Assembly: GCA_037974335.1 (NCBI GenBank)
Contig: CM075760.1
Location: 64,681,860-64,745,859, forward strand
Direction of reading: 5' to 3'
Length of the DNA: 64,000 nt
DNA from: Prionace glauca
Lineage: Eukaryota; Chordata; Chondrichthyes; Carcharhiniformes; Carcharhinidae
Shown: positions 33,099-43,749 of the stretch, one piece after another
How positions within the stretch are numbered: the first letter of the stretch is position 1
How the letters are laid out: each line of letters starts with the position of its first letter
The notes under the pieces: model-generated
The model's input: the letters and a program-made list of their open reading frames with translations, nothing else
What the model was told of the DNA's origin: nothing
Databases searched by the model: none
Translations under genes and position numbers: made by a program

Positions 33099-33170
33099 TC
33101 CCCGATGGTCTCGTGATTAGGATTCAGCACTTTCATTGCTATGACCCCGGTTCGATTCCTGATTAGGTAA
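33099..33170 (+). pseudogene. tRNA-Glu (TTC) relic
   Basis: A 72-nt stretch matches tRNA-Glu in the D-arm (GATGGTCTCGTGATTAGGATT), has anticodon TTC in loop CTTTCAT with a four-pair stem AGCA/TGCT, and a B box GGTTCGATTCC. The acceptor stem and T-stem pair poorly, so I call it a relic rather than a working gene. Confidence 0.65.
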
Positions 33171-33589
33171 TGTAGACTCATTTCTGTGTAACGACACTGC
33201 GTTACTTCCTGGTCACCACAGATCTCGTCCGAATCAGTATCACTGGGATTTTCTCTTTGGCGTCTGAATTGGAGATATCACCTGTAAAGAACAGAAGAGA
33301 ACAGAGCGATAGGCTCCAAAGCACTGACGATAAAAATGGTGATGCAGGTTAGGATATGGTTTTTTAATGGGGTAAATTTTATTGTTTCTACTGACACAAA
33401 TATTTCGCAGATTTGGGTCCAAATCTCGGGCTCAATGACAAGAAATACTTTAATTGAATTAAACAGTAAACTCCCCGACCTCCAGCGAAGTGGAAGCAGT
33501 TTTTCACTCAGAAACTGATGACTGTATTTAACCTGTTTTCATGTCATCTATTCCACTGCTGAGGCCATAACAATTCTTCCGCTTGAAAT
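33171..33589. other. intergenic
   Basis: No gene or named repeat was seen before the next LINE. Confidence 0.35.
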
Positions 33590-34738
33590 CATTACCTCAC
33601 AAGAGGTTATTGCAGAAGGTCAGGGGACATGGAGTTGGGAGTAGGGTGTTAGCGTGGATAGAGGATTGGTTGTCAAATAGGAGGCAGAGAGTGGGGGTCA
33701 ATGGGTGCTATTCAGATTGGCGGTTGGTGACTAGTGGGGTGCCCCAGGGGTCGGTGCTAGGACCTCAGCTATTTACCATTTATATAGATGATCTGGAGGA
33801 GGGAACTAAGTGTATGGTGTCAAAATTTGTTGGTGACACCAAGATTGGTGGAACGGCAAATTGTGCGGAGGGTGTGGAGAGTCTACAGAAGGATCTAGAT
33901 AGGCTGGGCGAATGGGCCAGGAAATGGCAAATGGAATTTAATGTTGGCAAGTGCGAGGTCGTCCACTTTGGAAGGAAGGACTATTAATTACGTGGCGAAA
34001 AACTGCAGCAGGCGGCGGTGCAGAGGGACCTCGGGGTCCTTGTGCATGAGTTGCAAAAACCCAGCTTGCAGGTGCAGCAGGTGGTCAGGAAGGCGAATGG
34101 GATGCTGGCCTTCATAGAAAGGGGGATTGAATATAAAAGTAGCTGCAGCTGTATAGGGCATTGGTGAGGCCGCAGCTGGAGTACTGTGTGCAGTTTTGGG
34201 CGCCGTACTTACGCAAGGATATTTTGGCCTTGGAGGGAGTGCAGAGGAGGTTTACTAGGCTGATGCCGGAGTTGAGGGGGTTCAGCTATGAGGAGAGGCT
34301 GAATAAACTAGGCTTGTACTCGTTAGAGTTTAGAAGAATGAGGGGAGATCTCATTGAGACGTATAAGATGATGAATGGGATGGATAGGATAGAGGTGGGG
34401 AGGCTCTTCCCGCTCAAAAAAGACAGCAGGACTAGGGGGAACAGCCTCAAGATAAAGGGGGGGGGCGGTTTAGAGCGGAGTTGAGGAGGAACTTCTTCAC
34501 TCAAAGGGTGGTGAATCTCTGGAATTCTCTGCCCGTTGAAGTGGTGGAGGCTACCTCGCTAAATATTTTTAAGACGCGGGTTGATGGGTTTTTGATAAGA
34601 GAAGGGATTAAGGGTTATGGGGAGAGGGCGGGAATGTGGAACTGAGCCACAACAGATCAGCCATGATCTTATTGAATGGCGGGGCAGGCTCGAAGGGCTA
34701 GATGGCCTACTCCTGCTCCTATTTCTTATGTTCTTATT
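33590..34738 (+). mobile_element. CR1-clade LINE, 1.15 kb with TTCTTATG tail
   Basis: The copy starts in the RT fingers/palm (PHKRLLQKVRGHGVGS) and keeps SGVPQGSVLGPQLFTIYIDDLEE. The catalytic motif is altered: KFVGDTKI replaces KFADDTK, so it lacks the usual aspartate pair. Several small deletions and frame changes follow (for example near 33978 and 34140), then RRFTRLMPELRGFSYEERLN and the standard 3' UTR. It is dead. Confidence 0.9.
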
Positions 34739-35147
34739 AATTCTATTAATCGTTTATCAGCTCCTAATCGTGACTGGAACAATCCTTTTGTACTCCTTAT
34801 GTTAATAATTCTCAGTCTGTAAGTGAATTTAAATGAGAGGTGTTTAGTTACGGTTAGTTATTAGGGTTTGCCTCAGCTGGCAGGTTTCAGTTTACACTAT
34901 TGAATGATACTTCGCTTGTATTTTCAATGTTCGTGCCGAGTGACCCCCAAATAAACAGCAGCCTTCCCTCGTACAGCGAATCTCAGAATCAGCAGGAATC
35001 TGCCTTCGATGTTAACGGTTTTGAATGGTGTTTATGTGGATTGTTCTCGGGGTTTGTGTTCACGGGAATACATTCACGTGTCAATGTCAGACCCGCTATT
35101 ACAACCGGCACCCAGCAGACAGCAGCTGTGACCCAGAAACCTGCGGC
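34739..35147. other. intergenic, downstream of V35
   Basis: No feature was recognised between the LINE tail and the V35 recombination signal. Confidence 0.4.
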
Positions 35148-35186
35148 AGGTTTTGTACGAGGATTTCATTCATTTTCATCACTGTG
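35148..35186 (-). other. RSS, 23-bp spacer (V35)
   Basis: On the minus strand: heptamer CACAGTG (35186-35180), 23-bp spacer, nonamer ACAAAACCT (35156-35148). The heptamer is perfect; the nonamer differs slightly from the others in having one fewer A. Confidence 0.9.
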
Positions 35187-35658
35187 AGATTCTGTGCACA
35201 GTAATAGACCGCGGTGTCAGACAGCAGCAGCTCCGAGATGGTCAATCGGTACAACTTTTCTGATTTCTCGATTGTATCAGAAAACCGGCTCTGAGCGAAA
35301 TCCGCCTTCCATTCATCACTGCCGCCCGTATACCTCCGGACCGCAAACTCGGGCTGTCTGCCTGGGTATTGACGGTACCAGAATAAATAATATGCATCGT
35401 TGGTATAGGTGCAGCTTAAAGTGACACTTTCTCCCTCTGTCCGTGTGAGTGAGGATTCCTGCTGTGGAACAGAATCTCCATTGCTCAGATCTGGAAAACA
35501 CGGTAAAAGAAATAAAAAACATTCAGCTGAACTGAGGGTGAAAATTCACAGACGGTGTAACATAAAAATAGACATTAAAAAGTTACACTCCTTTTTAAAG
35601 AGTGAAACTTCCCGACAATGAATGTCACCCAGATCACAGTGAGGACCGAGCGCCGCAT
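35187..35658 (-). CDS. TCR V gene segment (V35), inverted; unusual leader donor
   Basis: The V exon runs from 35490 to 35187 after TTTTCCAG and is fully open: LSNGDSVPQQESSLTRTEGE, Cys23 in LSCTYTND, LFWYRQYPGRQPEFAV, WKADFAQSRF, DTAVYYCAQNL. The leader exon (35658-35613) reads MRRSVLTVIWVTFIVG, but the expected donor is GGAAGT instead of GTAAGT, a GT-to-GG change at the first intron bases. With a GG donor normal splicing would be doubtful unless another site is used. It is closely related to V37. It lies opposite in orientation to V20 and V27, so joining to a J in the plus direction would have to go by inversion, or the J in the minus direction by deletion. Confidence 0.85.
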
Positions 35659-35733
35659 TGCTGCTGTTCCTGGATTCCAGGGACTCTTGTGTCTCCCAAA
35701 GCTCAGAATATCGAACAAGATAAGGCTGAGACC

Positions 35734-35819
35734 ATTGGCTGAGGCTGGTCTGATGTCACTTCCTACAGGACGTACGGCAGGAAGAGCTGAAATCACTGGA
35801 TCTGATTGGCCTGACGTCA
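35734..35819 (-). promoter_or_regulatory. V35 promoter: two CCAAT plus CRE-like modules
   Basis: Upstream of the V35 leader on the minus strand there are two pairs of an inverted CCAAT box and a CRE-like site: ATTGGCT 35734 with TGATGTCA 35751, and ATTGGCC 35805 with TGACGTCA 35812 (plus-strand positions). The same pairing recurs upstream of V49, V54 and V62. Confidence 0.6.
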
Positions 35820-35844
35820 TTGACTTCAACACAATTGTTGATTA

Positions 35845-37350
35845 GAGAGAACCGAGACATTGACCATACACTCTGCTGTTCAGAGCGAGGCGAGTAAACA
35901 CAGCTAGGTTGATCCTAATTGAGCTAAGAGACATGTTTACGTTCAATTGACCTGGACGAAATCGCTTTGAAGAAGGAAATGCAAGTGTTGAATGTGGATG
36001 AAGCTGTTCCGAGTATTTGAGTCACTGTCATTAATCAGACTGAGTTTGAGATGGGATCAATTGGGAAGATGATCTAAGATTTTTCCTGTGATAGCGACAG
36101 ATCAAACAGAGCGGGGAAATACTGCGACAGTGAATAGGTGAAACTTCCAAATTTAGTGTATGTCAAAGAGGTTGGTTTATTAAATAGGGTTAAAGGGTTG
36201 CATCCAATTGCTCAGTTGAAGTGAGCCTAACATCTAACTCCTCTTTCGGAGTGATGGGATCTATCTTGTGGATACATTCTCCAGACTCTCTCCTTTTCTG
36301 AGGGCTGAAAAATGTCTCCAAACGTACAAGACAAGATCTCTGCTGATTTTCACAAAAGGTACAAAACAGTCCCTTGAAATATCACGGAGATGTTTTCTCT
36401 GATACTGCATTTCTGAGCTACACAGCCAGTAGAGAAGTAACAGAATCAGGACGAAAATCCCACACTGGAAGTTCCAAACAGCGCTCGCATTGCTAAACAA
36501 ATCAAAAGTTCCGCCTCGTAAATGTGAGTCACCAGCAGCCTCAAAACTAAAACAACGTCAAGAACATTTGCGGAATGGTATTAGTTAACTCCACTGTACA
36601 GTTTAATGAGAGCAACTTTCATAAATATACTTCATTACTTCATTGTACTTTTTTCCTTTCAATGTGTTTACCGTGACTCTAACATTAAACAACCCTCTCT
36701 CCATATCCCCTCCCAGTTTTCTGGAGTCTTTGACCGCGGCCTGCTCACACAGTTTATTTAAACAAAATACATTGCCGAATTGTACACATTGAATAGATTT
36801 CGCAAAGTGGTGACTGTGACCTTTAAACCAACCCCAAGTACATTTTGTGCCCACTGAGCTTCAGAACGTTTCCAAAAGGTTGACGCGGTTCCTGTCAGAA
36901 CTAATAATCCAAATTTTTCTTGTTGTAATCTACAGACCAGGATTATATTCCCCGACCACCTCTTCCTCCTCCCCCAGCCTCTAAAAGTGCCGCCATACCT
37001 TTATGAAGAGACTGACTGTAGCGGGGCTCAGACCCTTTTCTTTTAAGTCATCCCGAGATTACCTCCTACTGGTCACAAAGAACCAGAGACACATACGGAA
37101 GTGCGGCGAGAGCATCCCGAGGGCAGGGAACAAATTACTAAAGGCAGGGATTAGAACGGGTATCTTCAAATATGACTGAGCTGATTGGTTTGTCGGATTG
37201 AAATCGGCAGTCTGTTTGTGTAGTTGCTCCTGGGAACAGTTTCATTCGAAGTTGCTTTCGTTTCCTTTCTCTGTGCATTGTGGCTACATCGACCGCGATT
37301 TTACACAAGCGACAAGAGATAGCAACTGCATTCTGCAGCAAAAAAAAAGA
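35845..37350. other. intergenic between V35 and V37
   Basis: About 1.5 kb in which I found no gene, tRNA or clear repeat. Open frames here are short and lack family features. Confidence 0.4.
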
Positions 37351-37352
37351 AC

Positions 37353-37391
37353 AGTTTTTGTACAGGGCTGAGCCTGTTTTCTGTCACTGTG
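37353..37391 (-). other. RSS, 23-bp spacer (V37)
   Basis: On the minus strand: heptamer CACAGTG (37391-37385), 23-bp spacer, nonamer ACAAAAACT (37361-37353). Confidence 0.93.
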
Positions 37392-37856
37392 AGACTGAAA
37401 GCGCAGTAATACACGGCGGCGTCAGCCAGCTTCAGGTCCCGGACAGTTAAACTTGTGAATTTATTCTCAGTCTGGAGCTCAACAGAGAAACGGCTTTTGG
37501 CAAAATCCGCTTTATCTTCACTGCCTCCCGAGTATTTCCACAATATAAACTCAGGCTGTGAGTCTGGGTGCTGCCGGTACCAGTATAGATAGTAGTCGCT
37601 CTGTTTAGTATCATATTTACAATTTAAAGTCACCGCTTCTCCTTCTGTCCTAACATCTGAGGAAGGCGACTGAGTGACAGAATCTCCATGAATCAGATCT
37701 GAAAAATAAATATTAAAAAATTTGATCGGGCGACTGTTGAAAATTTTGTTTTACACCATGTTTCAAAAATGTAAAAAAACAAAGTTGAAATGTGTTTGGT
37801 CCACATTTACCTGTCAGAAATATTGCCCACACAACCCAGATGCTGAGCAGCCGCAT
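37392..37856 (-). CDS. TCR V gene segment (V37), inverted
   Basis: Leader exon 37856-37811 (MRLLSIWVVWAIFLT) with a GTAAAT donor, a 112-bp intron, and V exon 37698-37392 after TTTTTCAG. The domain begins IHGDSVTQSPSSDVRTEGE, with Cys23 in LNCKYDT, LYWYRQHPDSQPEFIL, DKADFAKSRF and DAAVYYCAFSL. All elements, including a perfect heptamer, are present, so it looks functional. It is the closest relative of V35 and of the relic at 58.0 kb. The minus orientation matches V35, V49, V50 and V59. Confidence 0.93.
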
Positions 37857-37859
37857 TGT

Positions 37860-38985
37860 CTCTGTCTGCTCTGTGGAAGAGGAGTTGGGGATTTTGAAGA
37901 CATGTTCTAAACCCCGCCCTCAGTAATCTGCTGTGAGTCTCAGGATGTTTTCACTTCACTTCCTGATGTTCCCAGTGACATTGAGAATAGGCAGGCTGGT
38001 GAGCTGGCTGCCAATGGCTGGCTGTCAATGGTTGGAAACACTCAGAGCCGGGGAACAGTCAGTGCTTTATGGAAGGAATATTTCCGTTTTACACAGCAGA
38101 TGGTGACAGTTAAACCCGATTCTGATTATTGTGACCGCCAAACTCAGGCTTGCTCCAGGATTTGGTTCATTCAGGATCAGTCCGTTTAAGCTTTACCATC
38201 GGCTCAGCCTTGACTGCGAGATTTCCCTCATGAAACACTGAGACAATTATTGAACACTTATTGCATTTTATGTCGGAGTGGTTGATTGACTCATCACATT
38301 GTCAGCGTCCCTGCCGTTCGAAGAGAAACTCCCAATTCAAGGAAGGAGCGGTTCTACCGCCGTTCAGCGGGTCTGATAATCAGGTATGGGAATCCTTTCC
38401 AACATAGTTCAAAGGAAGGGATATGTGTTTGTGACGGTATGCTTAAAATGTATACCTGCCGCTTTGGACGAAGGTACTGGCTGTCACTGTACATTCCGTG
38501 GAACAATCTTGAAGAATAAACATTTCCACTAATGTAACGTCTCTCAATAGCACCTCTGTTTAAAATTACTAACTTCAATCGGGTTAGTTATCGTGTATTC
38601 AATGAGCCACCACCCTCGGAGTTTGAAATTTGTTTAAGAGGTAATAATGTCAGCACTTCCAGTAATTCGACAATCGTGCGTTCAAAACACGAGAGTAAAG
38701 TTCAGACAGCAGATAAACAGTCTCCTGAGGATATGTAAAGCTTGTCCTCATTACCTACAATTCAATACCAGCCGGCTGGGAAAACCTTTTCGGTGTCACT
38801 TCCATTCATAAAAGAAATGAATGCGGTGCTGAAATGATTACAGTGTAATAATTCAGAAAGCAACTCTCACAATGGGTTTTCATTCACATTTTCATATCCT
38901 TTTCCACATCAGACATACGTTCTCTCACTCGCTCTGGCCTCTGATCAATATCAGGCTCCAATCCTGCTACAATGCGGGTGTTTTT
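37860..38985. other. intergenic, includes V37 promoter
   Basis: The first 250 bp should hold the V37 promoter. I see 'cacttcctgatgttcccagtgacattg' (ETS-like, CRE-related) near 37950-37985 but no exact CRE. The rest shows no recognised feature. Confidence 0.4.
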
Positions 38986-39265
38986 AAGAACATAAGAAAT
39001 AGGAGCAGGAGTAGGCCATCTAGCCCTTCGAGCCTGCCCCGCCATTCAATAAGATCATGGCTGACCTGTCGTGGCTCAGTTCCACCTTCCCGCCCTCTCC
39101 CCATAACCCTTAATCCCTTGTCTTATCAAAAACCCATCAACCCGCTTCTTAAAAATATTTAGCGAGGCAGCCTCCACCACTTCAACGGGCAGAGAATTCC
39201 AGAGATTCACCACCCTTTGAGTGAAGAAGTTCCTCCTCAACTCTGTTCTAAACCGCCTCCCCTTT
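38986..39265 (-). mobile_element. CR1-clade LINE, 3' end, inverted
   Basis: The TTCTTATG-type tail (AAGAACATAAGAAATAGG) lies at the left and the ORF end RNFFTQRVVNLWNSLPVEVV at the right. It covers about the last 280 bp of the element. Confidence 0.88.
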
Positions 39266-39334
39266 TTGTAATGATTATTGACCACTTTATCTTCTTCAAA
39301 ACATTGAAGCAAATTGGGTTCAAACATTTAAATT

Positions 39335-39574
39335 ATCATTGCAAACAGTGCAGAAGGAGGCTATTTGTCCCATCAAGTCTGCATCCTTCGCAATCACACC
39401 GAGGCCCAGTCCCCATAGTCCCTACTAGTTTCTCTAACACTAAAGGGCAATTTAATATGGTCAATCAACCTAACTTTGGACTGTGAGGGGAAACCGGAGA
39501 ACCCAGACGAGAAAGTGCAAACTCCACATAGGCAGTGACCAGAGGCCCCGGCGCTGTGAGGCAACGTGCCACCC
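39335..39574 (-). mobile_element. HE-type SINE, inverted
   Basis: Minus-strand wording includes 'tgcctatgtggagtttgcac', 'ttctcgtctgggttctccgg' and a head 'ggtggcacgttgcctcacagc'. It abuts the 3' end of the next LINE. Confidence 0.7.
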
Positions 39575-41260
39575 AATAGAACATAGAACATTACAGCGCA
39601 GAACAGGCCCTTCGGCCCACGATGTTGCGCCGACCAGTTACAAAACAATGACCCACTAGCCTAAACCAATCCCTTTTCATCCATAAACCTATCCACAGAT
39701 CTTTTAAACGCCCCCAAACTAGGTGCATTTACAACTGCAGCTGGCAGGGCATTCCAGTCCCTCACCACCCTCTGGGTAAAGAACCTACCCCTGACATCTG
39801 TCCTATAACTACCCCCCCTTAATTTAAAATCGTGCCCCCTCGTGTTAGCTTTCTCCATCCTAGGAAAAAGGCTATCACTATCTACCCTGTCTAAACCTCT
39901 AATCATCTTATATGTTTCAATGAGATCCCCTCTTAGCCGCCTTCTTTCCAGCGAAAACAACCCCAAATCTCTCAATCTCTCCTCATAGGATCTCCCCTCC
40001 ATACCAGGCAACATCCTGGTAAACCTCCTCTGCACCCTCTCCAAAGCCTCTACATCCTTCTTGTAATGTGGGGACCAGAACTGCACACAAAACTCCAAGT
40101 GCGGCCGCACCAGAGATGTGTACAGTTGCATCATGACGCTACGACTCCTAAATTCAATCCCCCTACCAATAAACGCCAAAACTCCGTATGCCTTCTTAAC
40201 AACTTTATCTACTTGATTCCCAACTTTCAGGGATCTATGTACACATACACCTAGATCCCTCTGCTCCTCCACACTATTCAAAGTCCTCCCGTTAGCCCTA
40301 TACTCAACACATCTGTTATTCCTACCGAAATGAATTACCTCACACTTCTCCACATTAAACTCCATTCGCCACCTCTCAGCCCAGCTCTGCAACCTTTCTA
40401 AGTCATCCTGCAAACTATGACACCCTTCCTCACAATCTACCACACCTCCGACTTTGGTGTCATCAGCAAACTTACTAATCCACCCTACTATACCCTCATC
40501 CAGATCATTAATAAAAATTACAAACAGCAGTGGCCCCAAAACAGATCCCTGAGGCACACCACTTGTAACCGAACTCCATGACGAATATTTCCCATCAACC
40601 ACCACTCTCTGTCTCCTATCTGCTAGCCAATTCCTGATCCAATTACCTAGATCACCCCCAATCCCATACATCTGCATTTTCTGCAGAAGCCTACCATGGT
40701 GAACCTTATCAAACGCCTTGCTAAAATCCATATACACCACATCAACTGCCTTACCCCTATCCACCTCTTTGGTCACTTTCTCAAAGAACTCGATAAGGTT
40801 AGTAAGGCATGACCTACCCGCTACAAAACCATGCTGACTATCTCTAATCAACTCATTACTTTCCAAATAACTATAAATCCTGTCTCTAATAATCCTTTCC
40901 AAAACCTTACCCACCACAGAAGTAAGACTCACCGGTCTATAATTCCCAGGGAAGTCCCTTCTCCCCTTCTTAAACAATGGGACAACATTTGCTGTCCTCC
41001 AATCTTCTGGTACTATACCAGAGACTAACGACGACCTGAAGATCAGAGCCAGAGGCTCCGCAATCACCCCTCTTGCCTCCCAAAGAATCCTAGGGTAAAT
41101 CCCATCTGGACCAGGGGACTTATCTATTTTCAAACCCTCTAAAATATCCAGCACATCCCCCGTATCAACTGCAATACTATCTATTTCACACCCCTGCACC
41201 CCAGTGTCCTCCTCAGCTACATTCCTGTCCCCTTGCGTGAACACCGAAGAGAACACCGAA
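39575..41260 (-). mobile_element. CR1-clade LINE with intact 531-codon RT frame
   Basis: The best preserved LINE in the window. One frame (41256-39661) is open for 531 codons: a linker with SPGPDGIYPRILWEA, RT landmarks FPGNYRPVSLTSVVGKVLER, YMDFSKAFDKVHHGRLL, SGVPQGSVLGPLLF and catalytic KFADDTKVGG, then the C-terminal RPHLEFCVQFWSPHYKKD, RRFTRMLPGMEGRSYEERLR and RRLRGDLIETYKM. The 3' UTR ends in GTTCTATGTTCTATT repeats (minus strand), a CR1-type 8-mer tail. The endonuclease half is missing, so it is 5'-truncated and cannot move alone. Its open frame implies a recent insertion. It belongs to the subfamily of the 3.65-kb copy. Confidence 0.93.
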
Positions 41261-41804
41261 TAGGCACCAATGGTGCCTATTCGAAGAAATGTTCCAATGG
41301 CGATGGACAGAAAGGGAGAGAATCTTTGTTATTCATTGGCCTCGCCTGATAGCTTCCTTTTGTGGCTCAGTGGAGTTTTGCCGGACTGATTAAGATGCCG
41401 AGCAGAAAATCAGGTTCTGAATCGTTGAACTAAATATTGGAAAAAAGGCAAAGCAATTACAGATGAAAAGTGGAAACCAGAGGCAGGAAGGGACAGAGTG
41501 AGAAAATAAATTGAAAGGAACAAGGACAATTAACAGGTAAACAGTTAAGGTTCCACAGATATACTTGTGGAGTCTATTTTTAATGTGTTGCAAATTGAAA
41601 TCATAAAGTAATATAGTTCTATGAGTGAACCTCACAATCTATTGTTGTGTTTTGTATTATTTGCAGGTTGAGAAAGATCCCCGTGGCTCTCACACCGCTG
41701 AGTGAATTATTGCTGCTCTTCACCGGTATGAGAGCGCCCTCTGCTGCTCAGTCTCTGGAGTTGTCGCTGTGGAATTTTGACTGGGACCCGCGACATCTCT
41801 GCAG
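41261..41804. other. intergenic
   Basis: At the LINE's 5' junction sits a 23-bp palindrome-like 'aataggcaccaatggtgcctatt'. Otherwise nothing was recognised before the V relic at 41.8 kb. Confidence 0.4.
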
Positions 41805-41912
41805 CAGTGTGGGGACTCATGACACTGAAATACACAGCGGTGTCGGAGATCAGGACCTTGTTAATCATTACCTCAGTGATCTTGGTAGCTTTACTAAACT
41901 TTGATGTCAAAA
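41805..41912 (-). pseudogene. TCR V relic (V41), 3' end
   Basis: On the minus strand the end of a V exon reads MTSKFSKATKITEVMINKVL then ISDTAVYFSVMSP. The second Ig cysteine is replaced by Ser (YFS). A heptamer CACACTG (41811-41805) follows, but the nonamer is lost. Framework 1 and 2 are missing. It is related to the V49/V62 group (SPTLLQR versus SPHTAAE in the RSS region). Confidence 0.72.
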
Positions 41913-41954
41913 TTTGGGCTTGAAGTTTCTTATCCCCCCAAAGTGATAGAGCAT

Positions 41955-42245
41955 GTGAGAGATGGATACTCAGCCAGAACCTGATGTCCTCGTACGTGAG
42001 TCGCTGAAAGTAAACGTGCAGTTAAAGCAGGCAGCAAAGAAGAAAAATGATTTGCTAACCTTCATAGCAAGAGGGTTTGAGTACAGGAATAGGGATGTTT
42101 TGCTGCAATTCTATCGGGCATTGTTGGGGCCACACCTGGAGTATTGTGTGTAGCTTTGACGTCCTCATCCGAGAAAGGATGTCCTCGCTTCAGAGGGATT
42201 GCAGAGAAGGTTTACCAGGCTGTTTCTTGGGATGTTAGTTTTGTC
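41955..42245 (+). mobile_element. LINE remnant, C-terminal RT region
   Basis: A frame with SLKVNVQLKQAAKKKNDLLT and FIARGFEYRNRDVLLQFYRA matches the same portion of the CR1-type ORF as other copies. It is diverged and short. Confidence 0.7.
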
Positions 42246-42334
42246 ATTTCAGTAGAGAATGAATGAGTTAGAATTCTATTTAAAGAGTTCAAAACAGTGA
42301 GACGAAATCTCACAAAAACTAATAAAATTCCAGG

Positions 42335-42625
42335 AGGATTACATAGACAAATAGAAGCAGGAATACGCCATTCAGCCCATAGAGCCTGCTCCGCCATTCA
42401 TTTGAACATGGTTGATCATCAAATTTAATATCCTGATTCCTCTTTCCTCTCATATGCTTTGATCCCTTCAGTCCCAAGAGCTATATCTATTTTCTTCTTG
42501 AAATCGGAAAACGTTTTAGTCTCAAATAGTGGTAGTGAATTCTATACGTTCACCACCCTTCAGCTGAAGAAATTTCTTCCCATTTGAGTTCTAATAGGCT
42601 AACCCCTCTTTCTTCAAACTATGAC
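42335..42625 (-). mobile_element. LINE 3' end, inverted
   Basis: Wording such as 'agaagcaggaatacgccattcagcccatagagcctgctccgcc' and 'gttcaccacccttcagctgaagaaatttc' is the inverted 3' end of a CR1-like subfamily other than the TTCTTATG group. Confidence 0.65.
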
Positions 42626-42639
42626 CCCGAGTTAGAATC

Positions 42640-42910
42640 ATAAAAACCCTACACTTCAGAAAAATGCCATTCGGCCTATCGAGTCTGCACCGACTACAAT
42701 CCCACCCGGGCCCTACCCCCATATCCCCAATATTTACCCACTAATCCCTCAAACTACGCATCTCAGGACGCTAAGGGCAATTTTTTAGCACGGCCAATCA
42801 ACCTAACCCACACATCTTTGGACTGTGGGAGAAAACCGGAGCACCCGGAGACACGAGGAGAATGTGCTAACTCCACACAGACAGTGCTAACTACTTTGCT
42901 ACCATGCCAA
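42640..42910 (-). mobile_element. HE-type SINE, inverted
   Basis: The minus-strand core 'gtgtggagttagcacattctcc' and 'ccacagtccaaagatgtgtgggttaggttgattgg' identify it. The left side (42640-42700) has the HE-type 3' module. Confidence 0.78.
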
Positions 42911-42914
42911 GTTC

Positions 42915-43330
42915 TGGACTCCTCCATCACTCGGAACATTCTTTCTGAATCTTCACTGCTTAACTCTGTTAGGATTTTAAAAGACTTTATCATATCCTCT
43001 CTCAGCCTTCGAAACTCCGGTGAATACAATCCTAACCGATTTAGTCACTCTTTATATGACAAATCTATCATCCCAGAAATCAGCCTGTTAAATCTTCGCT
43101 GTGCTCCCTCTCGAGGATTAGACAGAATAGATCCAGAAAGAATTTTCCCGATAATGGGGGAGTCCAGAACTAAGAGTGGCAGTTTGAAGGTTAGGTTTAA
43201 ATCTTTTGGGACTGAGGTGAGCAGAGATTTCTTCACCCAGAGAGTAGCGAAATCATGGAATTCACTACCACAGGAAAGTAGTTGAGGCCAAAACGTTGTG
43301 TGTTTTCAAGAAGAAACTAGATGTCGCTCT
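42915..43330. mobile_element. LINE remnants, inverted pair
   Basis: 42915-43110 reads as a LINE C-terminus on the minus strand (RRLREDMIKSFKI-like), while 43110-43330 reads as the next part of the same ORF on the plus strand (DRIDPERIFPIMGESRTKSG, FFTQRVAKSWNSLP). The join near 43110 suggests an inversion or a twin-priming event. Confidence 0.6.
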
Positions 43331-43700
43331 TCCTTCTCGAGAATTTTTGCCGAGTGATTCCTAAGTTTAGAATCAGATGATGCAGCAAATTCTCCAAAGG
43401 TCAGTTAATGTTGGTGGCAAATTCTGAAATCCGAATGGCTTAGAAATTCAAAGCGTTTGGAGATGGGCATGATAATCAGTACATTATGGATACACGGCGA
43501 TAGCCCGACTCGAAACAAATTCTGCCTCCTGGAGGAGAAATTAAACTAGTTCCATAAACCTGTCTCTTGTCCACATCAATCTGTATCCACATTGCCTCTG
43601 CTGCTTCTTCCTGTTAAAATGAGCAATGATACATTCAATTGCATTTTTCTTTTGTTTATTTGAACAACGAAATGGATTCCATGACCTTTAAAACAAATTA
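43331..43700. other. intergenic
   Basis: No feature was recognised. Confidence 0.35.
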
Positions 43701-43705
43701 ACATT

Positions 43706-43746
43706 TGGCAGTGGTGTGATTCGAACACACTCTCCCACAGTTATTT
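43706..43746 (-). pseudogene. tRNA-Leu 3'-half relic
   Basis: The minus strand reads GTGTGTTCGAATCACACCAC followed by TGCCA: a paired T-arm and the 3' acceptor strand of tRNA-Leu(AAG/TAG). The 5' half is not recognisable. Confidence 0.5.
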
Positions 43747-43749
43747 GCC

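Noticed and set aside
33995-34140. Separate small gene between LINE frames
   Set aside because: It is the frameshifted middle of the LINE copy, matching other copies base for base.
41647-41740. Possible small plus-strand exon between TTTGCAG and GGTATGAG
   Set aside because: The open frame (LRKIPVALTPLSELLLLF) has no start codon, no partner exon and overlaps the downstream side of a V relic. It is probably chance.
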